Shown one piece after another: positions 36,251 to 48,190 of a DNA stretch of 64,000 nt (position 1 is its first letter; the number at the start of each line of letters is the position of its first letter). Below the pieces are notes generated by a model, which was not told where the DNA came from, did not search any database, and saw nothing but the letters and a program-made list of their open reading frames with translations. The translations under genes and the position numbers were made by a program. Origin of the DNA: Rebecca billardiae RCC1528. Its lineage: Eukaryota > Haptophyta. The stretch lies in contig OZ251242.1 in assembly GCA_965240325.2 (NCBI GenBank), forward strand, positions 1,426,001 to 1,490,000, in the 5' to 3' direction.

Positions 36251-37595
36251 CTACGCGGCGGCGGCGTCCGCCTGCTCGGCGGGCGTGGTCGTGAGCTCTG
36301 GCCTCGGCGGCGGATTGGTGGGCGTGCCGTCCGCGGTGACGACGAGGTACGGCCCCTCGTCGACCGGCCAGAGCGAGCAGAAGCACTGCAGCAGCCACGC
36401 CTCGGACACGACGCAGATGGGCTCGCGCCCCTCCTTGGCGCGCTCTGCGCTCTCGCGCGTCGCCTGCCGCACCTTTGGGCTCTGGCTCCAGTCGACCGGC
36501 CGCTCGCCTGAGCGGCCCGAGCCGGAGTCGCGCACGACGAGGTGCGTGGTCGAGGCGCGCACGCTGAAGGAGAGCGACGCGCCGAAGCGCACGGCCAGCC
36601 GGCACGCGGGCTCCTCGCGCATCGCCTCCGCCGTCGGGTGCTTGTACCCGGTGAGGGACAGCTCCACGTGCGCCATCAGAGGGCGGCACAGCTCAGAGAG
36701 GACGACGCGCGCGTCGCGTGCCACGCCGCCCACGGGCGCGGCGGGCGCGCCGGCGCGGATGCCGAGGCACGCGGAGTGCACGTGGCGCAGGTACTGCGGC
36801 AGCACGTGCAGCGCCGAGTCACGCCGGTCGCCCACGAAGCGCGAGATCAGGATGAGGTTGGGCACGTGCTCGCGCCTGCCGCGCGCGCGCCGCACGCGCG
36901 CCGCACGCGCGCGGCAGCGGTGTGGCGCGCGCGTCAGCGCGGGAGGGAGCGGGCGAGAGCGAGCGGGCGAGAGGGAGAGGGGCGCGGCGGCGAGGCGCGC
37001 GCGCGCGCACCATGCGTACAGCGCGTCGTCGATCACGAGCACGGAGCGCTCGTCCACGCCGACGCGCGCGAGCTCCTTGGTGGTGCGGTCGTGCTCGGGC
37101 GTCCACACGCACACCTGGCCGGGCGGGAACACCTCGCCCTCGGGGTCGAGCACGGGCAGCACCTGCGCGGCGGAGAGGGCACGAGGGCGCGGCTGGGCGC
37201 CGGCGGCCCCGTGCGCAGCGCGCCCTGCCGCGCGCGCTGGTGCGCACCTGCGAGACGTACTCCTGCGTGCCCATCGTGTACAGGAAGCACGTGTACAGCC
37301 GCGACATCTTGTGCAAGAACTCGACCGCGCCCGGGCGGAGCAGCACGTCGAAGCGCTCGTCGCCGAGCACGACGACGCATGACTCGAGCTCGGGCAGCCC
37401 GGGCGTCATCTCCTTCGCCGAGAGCACCGGCGGCGGCGTGCGGTCCTTCCGCAGCGCGTACACGAGCGTCTCGTCGAGGTCGATCACGAGGCACAGCTTG
37501 TCCGGCCGGGCCTCGACGCGCTGCCCGCGCGCGGCGTAGCTGCGCGGCGAGAGGATCTGCTCGGGGGGCACCGGCGGCGGCTGCATGCGCTCCAT
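36251..37595 (-). CDS. FCP1-type RNA polymerase II CTD phosphatase (HAD + BRCT)
   Basis: FCP1-type enzymes remove phosphate from Ser residues of the polymerase II C-terminal domain. Exons 37595-37248, 37162-37011 and 36875-36251 give 374 aa. The catalytic DxDxT signature is DLDET (39-43), after CLVIDL; next come LLRPGAVEFLHKMSRLYTCF and MGTQEYVSQ, then VLVIDDALYAW-REHVPNLILI across the second intron, where the DD pair is the HAD acidic motif. The C-terminus holds a BRCT-like domain (about 230-355) ending in ICVVSEAWLLQCFCSLWPVD. This HAD-BRCT core is compact compared with animal FCP1 and resembles plant CPL3/4. Introns are 85 and 135 nt, both GTGCGC. The gene is head to head with the PhyH-type gene. 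Confidence 0.86.
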
Positions 37596-37779
37596 CCGCC
37601 CGCTGGCGGCCGCGCGCCGCGCGCGTGCTCCGTGGCCGCGCGGATGCGTTCCCGCTGCCGCCCTCGCAGCGCTGTGTCCTGAGCAACTCCCTGTCGCCAC
37701 TAGTCCTGCTGGCGTGGGCGTGCGCAGCAGCTGCAGTGGCAAGCAGTCCTGCAGTCCTGCTCATTCCTCGCAGCGCACA

Positions 37780-38775
37780 ATGGCGGCCCCGGGCGGCGAC
37801 GACGAGGCCCAACGCTTTGCGCGAGAGGGGTACGCGGTCGTGCACGACGCGGTGCCGGGTGGTGCGGTCGCGGCGCTCGCCGCGGAGTGCGACGCCCTCG
37901 CCGCCACGCGCGCGCGGCTCGCGCGCAAGCGCGCGCGCGCCCAAGAGCAGCGAGCGACGGAGGCGCGGCGCGGCCGCGCCGACGCCGACGCCGACGCCGC
38001 GTCCTCGTCCGAGTCGGACGAGGACCCGCTGCTCGACCCGTTCGAGCGCGTGCACGTGGCGGAGGACGATCCCGTGCGCACCGACGCGCGCGCCTGGCTC
38101 CGCGCGCGATCCGCCGCCGCCGCCGCCGTGGGCGCCTCCGAGTGCGCGTGGGCGCCGGACGGTCCGCTCGCGCGGCTCGTGCTGAGCCAGCTGCCCGAGA
38201 TGGTCGCCCGCCTGCTCGGCGCGGCGGCGCGCGCGGGCGGCGCGCGCGTGGTGCTGTTCAGCGAGCACTACGTGCGCAAGCCCGCGCGCACCGACGCCGT
38301 GTACGCGTGGCACACCGACGCGGCCGAGCAGCTGCCGCCGCACCCGACGCGCCGCGGCGTGTGCGCGCGGTCCACGGCTAGGTACGTGTCGGTGTGGGTG
38401 GCGCTCGACCCCGTGGGCGCGCACAACGGCGGCGTGCGCGTGCTGCCGCGGCCGGCGGCGCGCGAGCTCGGGCTCGGGCCGCTGGACGACGGCCACGTCG
38501 CCGCGGAGCGCGTCGAGGCCGCCGCGCCCTGCGGCGCGGTGCGGCTCTTCCCGCTGGCGCCGGGCGCGTGCGCGGCGTGGGGCAGCGACGTGTGGCACGC
38601 GTCCGGGCCCAACCGCGCGGCGGCCGCGCGGCGCGCGTACATGGCGCAGTACGCGCTCGTCGGCGCCGACGACGAGGCGGGCGCCGACGGCGGGGCGCTT
38701 GCGCCGCTGAGCCTCGCCGTCCCGCCGCTGCGCGCGACCGCCCGCCGAGCGGCGAGCGGAGATGGCGCCGAGTGA
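37780..38775 (+). CDS. Phytanoyl-CoA dioxygenase (PhyH) family protein
   Basis: A 331-aa Fe(II)/2-oxoglutarate dioxygenase. The double-stranded beta-helix ligands are present: His178 and Asp180 in YAWHTDA and His273 in DVWHASGPN, with Arg285 a likely 2OG carboxylate ligand. The N-terminal helix FAREGYAVVHDAVPGG is the usual PhyH entry. An acidic/Ala insertion (about 66-84) interrupts the N-terminal part. No targeting peptide is evident. The substrate cannot be named; the family hydroxylates acyl-CoAs, small metabolites and amino acids. Starts 184 bp from the divergent FCP1-type gene. Confidence 0.8.
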   Translation: MAAPGGDDEAQRFAREGYAVVHDAVPGGAVAALAAECDALAATRARLARKRARAQEQRATEARRGRADADADAASSSESDEDPLLDPFERVHVAEDDPVRTDARAWLRARSAAAAAVGASECAWAPDGPLARLVLSQLPEMVARLLGAAARAGGARVVLFSEHYVRKPARTDAVYAWHTDAAEQLPPHPTRRGVCARSTARYVSVWVALDPVGAHNGGVRVLPRPAARELGLGPLDDGHVAAERVEAAAPCGAVRLFPLAPGACAAWGSDVWHASGPNRAAAARRAYMAQYALVGADDEAGADGGALAPLSLAVPPLRATARRAASGDGAE

Positions 38776-39106
38776 GCCCGCCCGTGCAGCAGAGGTTCTG
38801 GGCCGCTGCGGTTTGTGTCAGCTGTGTGCTTAGGAGGAGTCTGATTCACTGTACCCGCACATGGGCGCGAACGAGTCAGGCGCCAACCGTAAACGCCATT
38901 CAGATTCGTCGTCCCCGGGAACTTGCCGGAACGGGCGCCTTAACGCCTATGAGACGGCGGGTACCGCTCTCCTCTCCAACAACGCGTCGTTGGGTTACTG
39001 CTACGAGCAAGCCGGGCGGGGGCGCACGAGGCTGATGAGGGGGCGCGACCACCCTTGGAGCCACCACGGCTGCGACCGCCCACCTGCCCGACTCGGGGGC
39101 GCGGGA
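38776..39106. other. Intergenic, no gene seen
   Basis: About 330 bp of mixed composition between two genes in the same direction. The frame upstream of the next start remains open to 38861 but reads through DNA with lower GC, so it is taken as 5' untranslated. Confidence 0.4.
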
Positions 39107-41221
39107 ATGGCCGTGTGCGACGCCGCTGCGGACGAGCTGCCGCGGGCGGGCAGCCTCGAGTATGGCTTCTGGCGCTTCGCCGACCCGTCGGTCGAGCGCG
39201 CCTTTTGCGCGTGGCTCGGCGCGCGCGAGGCCGCGTGGGTACGACGCATCTCGCTGTGCTGCGCGCTGCTCGGGCTGTGCCTCGAGCTGATGGCGGGCGC
39301 GGGGCGGCACTACGCCGCGTACGTGCGCGCGGCGGGATCGGCGCGCGTGGAGTCGGTCGGCGCGTGGCCGGCGTACGCGCACGCCGCGCACCTGCTCGCC
39401 TGCGCCGTGCTCGTCGGCCGCGGCCGCGTGCGCCCGTGGGCGGAGCGGCTGCTCGTGGGCTGCGCGTGCGGCGCGACGCTGTGGGCGACCTTCATGGCGC
39501 TCGACGCGAAGCGCGACATGGCGCTGTCCGCGCTGCTGGACGAGGGCGGCTGCGCGCCCGGCTCGGCGTTCTGCCTCGCGCCCGAGTGGCGCGAGCCCGC
39601 GCTCGGCTCGGCGGGCGGGGAGGGCGGGGAGGGCGCGCTCCGCCCACTCGTGCGCGAGCTGCTGGAGCGCGCCGCGTTCGGGCGGCTCACGCTGGCGCAC
39701 GCGCTGCTCGTGGGCGCGCACTGCATGTACGCGGCGCCGGGTGTGCAGGCGCTGAGCGGCATGGTGGGCCTGGCGTTCAGCCTGACCGTGCAGCTGCTGG
39801 CGCACGGCTCGCTGCCGTGCAGCGCCGTGGGCGTCGCCATCCTCATCAAGGTGGCGGCCGCGCAGGCGTTTGCGCGCTGCGCGCGCGCGCTCCGGCTGCA
39901 GCCGCAGCGCGAGCTCTTCGCGACGCTCGCGGCGCTGCGCCGCGCGGAGGCGGAGGCGGGCTGGTGCGCGGAGGCGGGCTGGTCCTGGTCCGCGCTGCTC
40001 GAGCGCGGCGGCTGCGCGGCCGACGGCGCGCGCCGTGCCGCCGTGTGCGCGAGCACGCCCTCAGCCGGCTCGTCCTCGTGCGGCGCCCTCTCCAACCTCT
40101 CCGCGAGCTCAGAGGGGCCGGCCTCGCCGCACCAGCCGCACGCGCGGCTGCAGCTGCGGAGCGCGGCGGCCGCGGCCAAGCCGCGCTCGCTCTCGCCGCC
40201 CGCGCACACGCCGCTCGTGTCGCCGCCCGCCTCGCCGCGCGGCGCGCAGACGCCGGCGCTGCCCACGGCGCGCGCACAGCCGTGCGGCGCGTGCGCGGAG
40301 TGCGCGCTGCCCGCAGACGCGCTCCTCGCCGCCGCGTACGCTGCGGGCGCGCGCTCGGGCGCACCGCCGCCCAACGCCAACGCGCCGCAGCTGGCCGCGC
40401 ACGCGGCCGCCGGCTGCGCCGCCGCGCTGCCGCCCACGGCGGAGGGCGAGATCGGCGCGCTGGTGGACGAGCTGCTGCGGCAGGACGCGGCGTGGGCGGA
40501 GGAGATGGCCGCCGCCATCGCCGACGGCGCGGTGGACGCGGCGGTGGGCGAGGCCACGGCGGGCGCGGTCGCGCGCGCGCTCGCAGACGCGGGCTGGGCC
40601 GAGGAGGCGGAGGGGGGCGACGACGCGGCGGCGGCGCCGAGTGCGCGCCCGGGCTGGTGCGCGGCCGCGGGCACGCCCACGCCGCCGCCCGCGTGCGCGT
40701 CGTCCTCCTCCTCGCGCGACGACGGCGCCACCACCGCCGCCGTCTCCGTCTCGGGCGGCGGCACGCCCGACACGCGCAGCGCGGACGCGCCGGGCGGCGC
40801 GCCGCCCGCCGTGTGCCGCGCGCCGCTGCCGCCGCCCGCCGCCGCGGTGCGCGCCGCGCCGCTCGGCGCGCCGCCGCCGCCGATGCCGCTGGCGCCGCGC
40901 CTGGCCGACCGCTCGGTCATCCGCGTCGAGGCGGCGCCGGCGCGGCGCACCATCGCGACGGTGGGCTCGGCGCGCGTCGTGCGCGAGGCGCGCGCCGCGC
41001 CCGGCGGCGCGGCGGCCACGGCGGGCGCGGGCGTGGCCAAGAGGTCGCAGCAGCAGCAGCCGCCGCCGCGGCCGCACGCGGCCGCGGGCGCCGCCAAGGC
41101 GGCGGCGCGCAAGGGGCGGTGCGAGCTGTGCGGTGCGCCCAAGCGCGGCTTCGGCGCGGGGTACTGCGCGAGCAAGGAGTGCCGCGCCACCTCGACGATC
41201 GTCGTGTACCACGCGCGCTGA
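39107..41221 (+). CDS. Multi-pass membrane protein with disordered middle and C-terminal Cys cluster
   Basis: A 704-aa frame; the start at 39107 is the first ATG before a protein-like segment (GSLEYGFWRFADPSVERAF). The first ~280 residues contain about five or six hydrophobic helices (for example ISLCCALLGLCLELMAGAG, YAHAAHLLACAVLVG, LLVGCACGATLWATFMALD, LAFSLTVQLLAHG). The middle is Ser/Pro/Ala-rich and probably disordered. The last ~40 residues hold a small zinc-knuckle-like motif, GRCELCGAPKRGFGAGYCAS followed by KEC, which looks like a defined metal-binding tail. I do not recognise the family. No intron is apparent. Confidence 0.55.
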   Translation: MAVCDAAADELPRAGSLEYGFWRFADPSVERAFCAWLGAREAAWVRRISLCCALLGLCLELMAGAGRHYAAYVRAAGSARVESVGAWPAYAHAAHLLACAVLVGRGRVRPWAERLLVGCACGATLWATFMALDAKRDMALSALLDEGGCAPGSAFCLAPEWREPALGSAGGEGGEGALRPLVRELLERAAFGRLTLAHALLVGAHCMYAAPGVQALSGMVGLAFSLTVQLLAHGSLPCSAVGVAILIKVAAAQAFARCARALRLQPQRELFATLAALRRAEAEAGWCAEAGWSWSALLERGGCAADGARRAAVCASTPSAGSSSCGALSNLSASSEGPASPHQPHARLQLRSAAAAAKPRSLSPPAHTPLVSPPASPRGAQTPALPTARAQPCGACAECALPADALLAAAYAAGARSGAPPPNANAPQLAAHAAAGCAAALPPTAEGEIGALVDELLRQDAAWAEEMAAAIADGAVDAAVGEATAGAVARALADAGWAEEAEGGDDAAAAPSARPGWCAAAGTPTPPPACASSSSSRDDGATTAAVSVSGGGTPDTRSADAPGGAPPAVCRAPLPPPAAAVRAAPLGAPPPPMPLAPRLADRSVIRVEAAPARRTIATVGSARVVREARAAPGGAAATAGAGVAKRSQQQQPPPRPHAAAGAAKAAARKGRCELCGAPKRGFGAGYCASKECRATSTIVVYHAR

Positions 41222-42932
<1,711 letters not shown>

Positions 42933-44670
42933 TTACGCGCGCCGCCCGCCGCTGCGCGCCGCCGCGGCCGACGAGCCGGCGGGCGCCTCGCCGTCGCCGT
43001 CCTCGTCCTCGTCGGCGCTGAGCGTCGGGCTGCCGCGCCGCGCGGACGGGTGCGCCTCGTCGACGATGGCGCCCTCGCGCACGAGCTCGCGCAGCAGCGC
43101 GTCCGCCGCCGCCGCCGCCTCCGCCGCGTCCGCCGCCGCGTCGGCGTCCGCGCCCGCGTCCGCGCGCGCGCGCGGCTTCCGCCGCTGCCGCCGCTCGGCG
43201 GCGGCGGCGGCGTCGCGCGCGACGAAGAAGGCGGTGCGCCGCGCGTGCGCGTCCGCGGCGACGCCCTCCGCCGCCATCTGCCCGAGCAGCGCGGTCGCGT
43301 CCTTCCACGCGCGCTCGTGCCTGCACGCGGCGATGGCCATCGTGTACTCGCGCACGCCGGGGGCGCACGCGCGCCCGGCCGCGCGCATCTCGCGCAGCAG
43401 GGCGAGCGCGCGCGCGCGCTGCCCGCCGCGCGCGCACGCGGAGAGCGCGGCGGCGTAGGTGGCGCGGTTGCGCTCGTCCGGTGGCACGCCGTCGAACGTC
43501 TCGAGCGCGGCGCGCCACCGCCCCGCGCGCGCGGCCGCGGTGATGAGCGCGGTCGTGCACACGATGTCGGGGCGGAGGCGCGCCTCGCGCATCTGGCCCC
43601 ACAGCGAGAGCGCAGACGGCGCGTCGGACGTGCGGCCGCACGCGGTGATGGCGGCGGCGTACGTGTGCCGGTCGGGCTCGATGCCGCGCTCGCGCATCTC
43701 GCGCAGCAGCGCGAGCGCCATCTCCGACGAGCCCGCCCACTCGGACGCGGCGATGGCTGCGTTGTACGTGACACGCGTCGGGCGGAGGCCGAGGCGCGCG
43801 CGCATGGCGCGCAGCAGCGCGAGCGCACCCTCCGCGTCGCGCAGGGTGCGGTGCGCGCACAGCGCGGCGTTGCACGCGCCGACGGTGGGCGCGACGCCGA
43901 GCTCGGGCATCGCGTCGAAGAGCGCGAGCGCCTTGCGCGCCTCGCCCGCCCTGTCCAGCGCGACGAGCAGCGAGGTGAGCGTGTGCGCAGACGGCCGCAC
44001 GTCGGAGTCCTCCATCCCGCCCAGCAGAGACAGGCACGCGCCCAGGTCGCCCGCGCGCGCGGACGCGGCGATGGTGGCGGACCACGCGTGCACGTCGGGC
44101 TCGACGCCGGCGGCGCGCATGCGCGAGAGCAGCGAGACCGCCTCGTCCAGCCGCGCCGCGCGCGCGCACACCAGCGTCGCCTGGTTGAACGCGTGCGCCG
44201 ACGGCCGCAGCCGCTCGGCGGCCATCATGTCCAGCAGCGCTAACCCGTGCTGCCACGCGTGCGAGGGCGAGGCGGCGAGCGCGCGCACGGCGCCCACGGC
44301 GTCGGGCTCCGGCGCGGCGTCGGCGTCGGCCCCCGCGGCGGCGTCCGCATCGCCCGGCGCGGCCGCGCCCGCGCCGCCGCCCGCCCCCTCCGCGCCCGCG
44401 GCCGCCACCTGCGTGACGGAGCCGGCGGCGAGCGCGTCGAGCGCCGCGCCGTAGCACACGCTGTTGGGCGGAGCGGCGGCGGGCGCGCGCCCGCCGCCGC
44501 CGTCGGCCGGGCGGCGGCGGCGCGCGCCGCTCGCGCGCTGGCGCATGCGCACGAGCACGCCCATCGCCAGCCGCCAGTCCGCCGCCTTGGCGCACGCGCG
44601 CAGCACGTTGGCGTACGTGGACGCGCGCAGGGCCACGCGCCACGCGTCGCTCGCGCGGCCGCGCGGCCGC

Positions 44671-44711
<41 letters not shown>

Positions 44712-45614
44712 CTCGGCGTGCGCGCCCGCGGGCTTGGCGGTGGCCTCCTCGTCGGCGCGGCGCTCCATCTCGAGGAGCAGCTCCACCGCGCGCGCCGCCT
44801 CGCCCAGCTGCGCGCACGCCGCGATCGCGACGTTGGCCGTGACGGCGTTGGTCGCGCCGCCCACCTCCGCGGCCGCGCCGCCCTCCGCCGCCTCCTGCGC
44901 GCGGATCGCGTCGTACAGCGCGAGCGCCTTCTCGGGCTGGCCGCCGCGCTCGAGCGCGGTGATCGCGGCGGTGAGCGTGTACACGTTCGGCTCGACCTCC
45001 GCCTCCTCCATCGCGCCGAGCAGCCCGAGCGCCAGCCCCCAGTCGCCGCGCTTGGCGGTGGAGGCGATCGCGGAGGTCCACGAGACGACGTCGGGCGCGT
45101 GCCCCGCGCCCACCATCGCGGAGAGGAGGTCGACGGCGGTGTCGTAGTCGCCCGACGAGGCGCACGCCGAGAGGGCCGAGTTGTACGAGCGCACGTCCGC
45201 CGGCACGCCCGCCTCCGCCATCAGCCGCAGCACGCCGAGCGCGCGCGCGCGCGGCGCGGCGCGCGGCGCGGCCGCGAGCACGCCGTCAAACTCGCGCACC
45301 GGCGGCGCGCGCCCGTCGGGGCAGGCGGCGGCGTACTCGGCCCAAGGGCGGAGCGTGCCGCCGTCCGCGTCGGCGCGCACGCGCGCGAGTAGCGCCGCGT
45401 GCTCGCCGCCCGGCGCCGCCGGCGCCGCGGGCGCCGCGTCCGCGTCCGCGCCCGCGCCCGCGGGCGCGCGCCGCGGCCCGCGCGCCGCGGCCGCGCGCGC
45501 GCGGCGCGGGGCCGGCCGGCCGCCACGCCGCGGCGGCGCGCCCATCGCGGACGCGCGCGTCGCCGCGCCGAGCACGGCGAGGAGCAGCAGCGCCGCCGCG
45601 CCGAGGCGTGGCAT
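42933..45614 (-). CDS. Pentatricopeptide repeat (PPR) protein, probably plastid-targeted
   Basis: An 893-aa protein with at least 14 PPR motifs. Typical units are SYNSALSACASSGDYDTAVD, SWTSAIASTAKRGDWGLALG, TLTSLLVALDRAGEARKALA and TYAAAITACGRTSDAPSALS, each about 35 residues. PPR proteins bind organellar RNA, one base per repeat, and act in editing, cleavage or translation. The N-terminus MPRLGAAALLLLAVLGAATR then ASA is a signal peptide, followed by an Arg/Ala-rich segment suited to a transit peptide; together they suggest a secondary plastid. No E, DYW or SMR domain is evident. Gly/Ala tracts interrupt the array near 44680-44710 (a CCG run). A single long open frame without introns, as is common for PPR genes. 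Confidence 0.88.
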
Positions 45615-45781
45615 CGCGTGCGTCGCGCGCGGGGGTGCTGGCGATCGGGAGAGCGCCGGGACGCCGCCGCCGTCGTCGCCACACGAAGGTTCTCGAGGTT
45701 CGTCATCGGCTTATTATCGCGCTCGTTTTCACGTTTTCAGATCCGGAACATGCGGGGCACGATGGCGGCGCACGCGCTCGC

Positions 45782-46675
45782 TCAGCCGTCCGCGCCAAAG
45801 TAGTTGAAGGAGAGGGAGACGCGCACGCTGTCCGCGTCCTCGGCGAGCTCGGCGCGCGTGGCTTCTGCGGCCGCGCGCCGCCTCGCCGCCTCCGCCGCCG
45901 CCGCCGCCTCCGCCTCCGCCGCACGCGGCGGCGGCGCGTCGAGCGCCGCCTCGGCGCCGCCGAACAGCGGCAGCACGGCGTGCTGCAGCGCGCCGGGGAA
46001 GAGCACGCAGCCGCCCGACGTGGCGGGCACGAGCGCGTACGCGCACGCGCCGCCGCGCCCGGCCGCCGGCTCGCACGCCACGAACGCGCCCGACCACGGC
46101 CGCGCGCGCGGCGCGCGCGGCGCGTGCACGTGGAGAGCGCCCGAGAGCGCCGCGCCCGCGTGGTCGTGCAGCCGCAGAAAGTCGCCGTGGCGCAGCACGT
46201 TGAGCCACGCCTCGGGCTCGCGCGCCGCCGCGCCGCCGCCCACCGCGCGCGAGAAGCCGCACGCGCGCGCGCCCGCCTCGATGGCGCTGCGCGCCTCGCG
46301 CACCGCGCGCGCGGCCGCGCGCTCGTCCTCGTCGGCGCCCGCGGCGGCGCCGACGCGCTCGGCCGCGGCGAAGAGGTCCTTGCCGCGGTAGAAGCCGCAG
46401 AACGAGGCGCCCGCCGCGCGGCCCACGCGCTCGCGCGCCCCGTCGTCCTCGTCGGCCGCGCCGGGCCGCTCGCTCGCGTCCGCCTCCTGGTCCGCCTCCT
46501 GCGCGCGCAGCTCCTGCGCGAGCGCGAGGCGCACGAGCGCGCGCGCGGCGCCGGGCGAGAGCGGCGGCGGCGACGCGACTACCAGCCCGCCCAGCTCGGC
46601 ACGCGCCTCGAACGCCGCGTGCGCCGGTCCGAGGAGCGCGCGCAGGACGGCCTCGTCGACGGCGGGCGCCGCCAT
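45782..46675 (-). CDS. Putative 2OG-Fe(II) oxygenase (TIGR02466/PF13759-like)
   Basis: A 297-aa protein. The family core is clear: EAWLNVLRHGDFLRLHDHAG (about 155-174) with the metal pair in HDH, LSGALHVHAP, VLFPGALQHAVLPL (distal His232), and RVSLSFNYFG at the C-terminus, whose Arg would bind 2-oxoglutarate. This matches the putative 2OG-Fe(II) oxygenase family found in phages, bacteria and algae. A coiled Ala/Glu/Arg insertion lies between the distal His and the final RVSLSFN block. No signal peptide. Substrate unknown. It begins 177 bp from the divergent NAA60-like gene. Confidence 0.8.
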   Translation of the reverse strand: MAAPAVDEAVLRALLGPAHAAFEARAELGGLVVASPPPLSPGAARALVRLALAQELRAQEADQEADASERPGAADEDDGARERVGRAAGASFCGFYRGKDLFAAAERVGAAAGADEDERAAARAVREARSAIEAGARACGFSRAVGGGAAAREPEAWLNVLRHGDFLRLHDHAGAALSGALHVHAPRAPRARPWSGAFVACEPAAGRGGACAYALVPATSGGCVLFPGALQHAVLPLFGGAEAALDAPPPRAAEAEAAAAAEAARRRAAAEATRAELAEDADSVRVSLSFNYFGADG

Positions 46676-46852
46676 CCTGCGCCCGCCCGTGAGAACCGGG
46701 CTGTGCGTGATGTATGTATCTAGCTGTGCGTGATGTCAGTAGGGCTGCGCGGGTAATAAAAGCGGGTTTCGAAAACAAGCTGCTGATGATGCAGTGGCGC
46801 GGGCATGGGCCTTCGCCTGAGCGACTCTTGGCTTTGACGCGCGAGAGGCTCG

Positions 46853-47794
46853 ATGCGCGCGGGCGCGGCCCCGCCCGCCGGGGCGGCCGCGTCGAGCGTG
46901 GCGGTGGTGCAGCCGCGCGACGGCTCGTCGCCCCCTCTGCTCGTCCTCTTCCGCGGCATCGTGCGCGAGGACGTGCCCGAGCTCGACGCGATGCAGCGCC
47001 GGCTCTTCCCCGTGCGGTACAGCGAGGCCTTCTACAGCCGCCTCTTCGAGCCGGGGCACTACACGGTGCTCGCCACGGCGCAGACGGGCGAGATCATCGG
47101 GATCGCGTCGGCGCGCACGGTCGCGGACGACGGCGCGCCCCCGCCCGGCCGCTCCGACTGCGCGCCCGCGCTCGACGGCGGGCGCGAGGGGTACGTGATG
47201 ACGCTGGGCGTGGACGCGCCGTACCGCAGGCACGGCGTCGGCGCCGAGCTGCTGCGCCGGATCCTCGCGGCGCTGCGCGCGGCGTCGTGCGTGACCGCCG
47301 CGCTCCACGTCAAGGTGGAGAACGCCGCCGCGTGCGCCTTCTACGAGCGCCTCGGCTTCCGCCCCGACCCGGTGCTCGGGTACTGCGCCGACCACTACCT
47401 GATCGACGGCGCGTACTACGACGCGTACCGGCTGGTGTGCCCGCTGCAGAGCTCGTGGATGGGCTGGCTCGCGAGCAAGCTGGGGCTCGCGACCGACCCG
47501 CTCGCGCCGAGCACGCCCGCCGCCGCCGCCGTGCCGCGCCCGCTCGACGCGCGCGGCGGTGGCGCGCCGCCCGGCGCCGGCCTCTCGGTCGTCGCGCCGT
47601 CGGCGATGCCGATCGCGCACGCGCGCTCCGCGCACTCGCCCACGCAGACGCACCACGGGCACGGCGGCGCGCTGCCGCCGCGCTGCGCGCACGTCGTCGG
47701 CCACCCGATCTCGCCGCCGGCGCACCCGCGGCACGCGGGCGCGGCGCGCGCCGACGGCGGCGCGCTGCACCGCCCCTCGCCCGCCGGCAGATGA
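46853..47794 (+). CDS. NAA60: NAA60-like N-alpha-acetyltransferase (GNAT)
   Basis: A 313-aa GNAT enzyme. NAA60 acetylates N-termini of membrane proteins on the Golgi in animals and at the plasma membrane in plants. Seen here: LDAMQRRLFPVRYSEAFYSR (substrate-loop helix), the acetyl-CoA motif YRRHGVGAELL (124-134), LHVKVENAAACAFYERLGF, and a C-terminal block ending DAYRLVCPLQSSWMGWLASK. These follow NAA60 order rather than NAA50, including the extended tail after the GNAT fold. An internal segment (about 92-108) is inserted before the central sheet, as in NAA60. The last ~80 residues are His/Pro/Ala-rich and disordered. Start at the first in-frame ATG of the coding block. Confidence 0.85.
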   Translation: MRAGAAPPAGAAASSVAVVQPRDGSSPPLLVLFRGIVREDVPELDAMQRRLFPVRYSEAFYSRLFEPGHYTVLATAQTGEIIGIASARTVADDGAPPPGRSDCAPALDGGREGYVMTLGVDAPYRRHGVGAELLRRILAALRAASCVTAALHVKVENAAACAFYERLGFRPDPVLGYCADHYLIDGAYYDAYRLVCPLQSSWMGWLASKLGLATDPLAPSTPAAAAVPRPLDARGGGAPPGAGLSVVAPSAMPIAHARSAHSPTQTHHGHGGALPPRCAHVVGHPISPPAHPRHAGAARADGGALHRPSPAGR

Positions 47795-48190
47795 GCCCCG
47801 GGCGGGCGCGCCACGACGACCCCGCCGCCGCCGCCGACTGCTCGGATGATGGCGAGCGCGATGAATATCGGCATCGCGCGCGCTCCGATTCGCGCGCGGT
47901 TGTTTGTCGGCCGCCGCGACTCTGACATGCATCATAGCATCATCAGTACCATGACGACGCTTATCGCCGTCATTCTCCGGCGCCATTGGCGCACTATACT
48001 GAGACTAGACTATACAGCTGGCCTCATAAATCTCATCAGACCGCCCGGGGGCGGGAGTGACTATATAGTATATATATATTATTACTGAGTCGTACTACTT
48101 ATTTATTATTATATTACTAATTTAGATTATTTATTATTAGGGCGGCCCTAATATAGTTACTACAATAAATAAATAGCGGCGCGATGCTGA
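47795..48190. other. AT-richer intergenic DNA next to element copy 2
   Basis: About 400 bp; the part 48060-48170 is the most A/T-rich in the window (TTATTTATTATTATATTAC). No gene seen. Confidence 0.5.

Noticed and set aside
48118-48165. TTAGGG near a palindrome as a telomere seed
   Set aside because: A single TTAGGG within A/T-rich DNA; no tandem telomere repeat.
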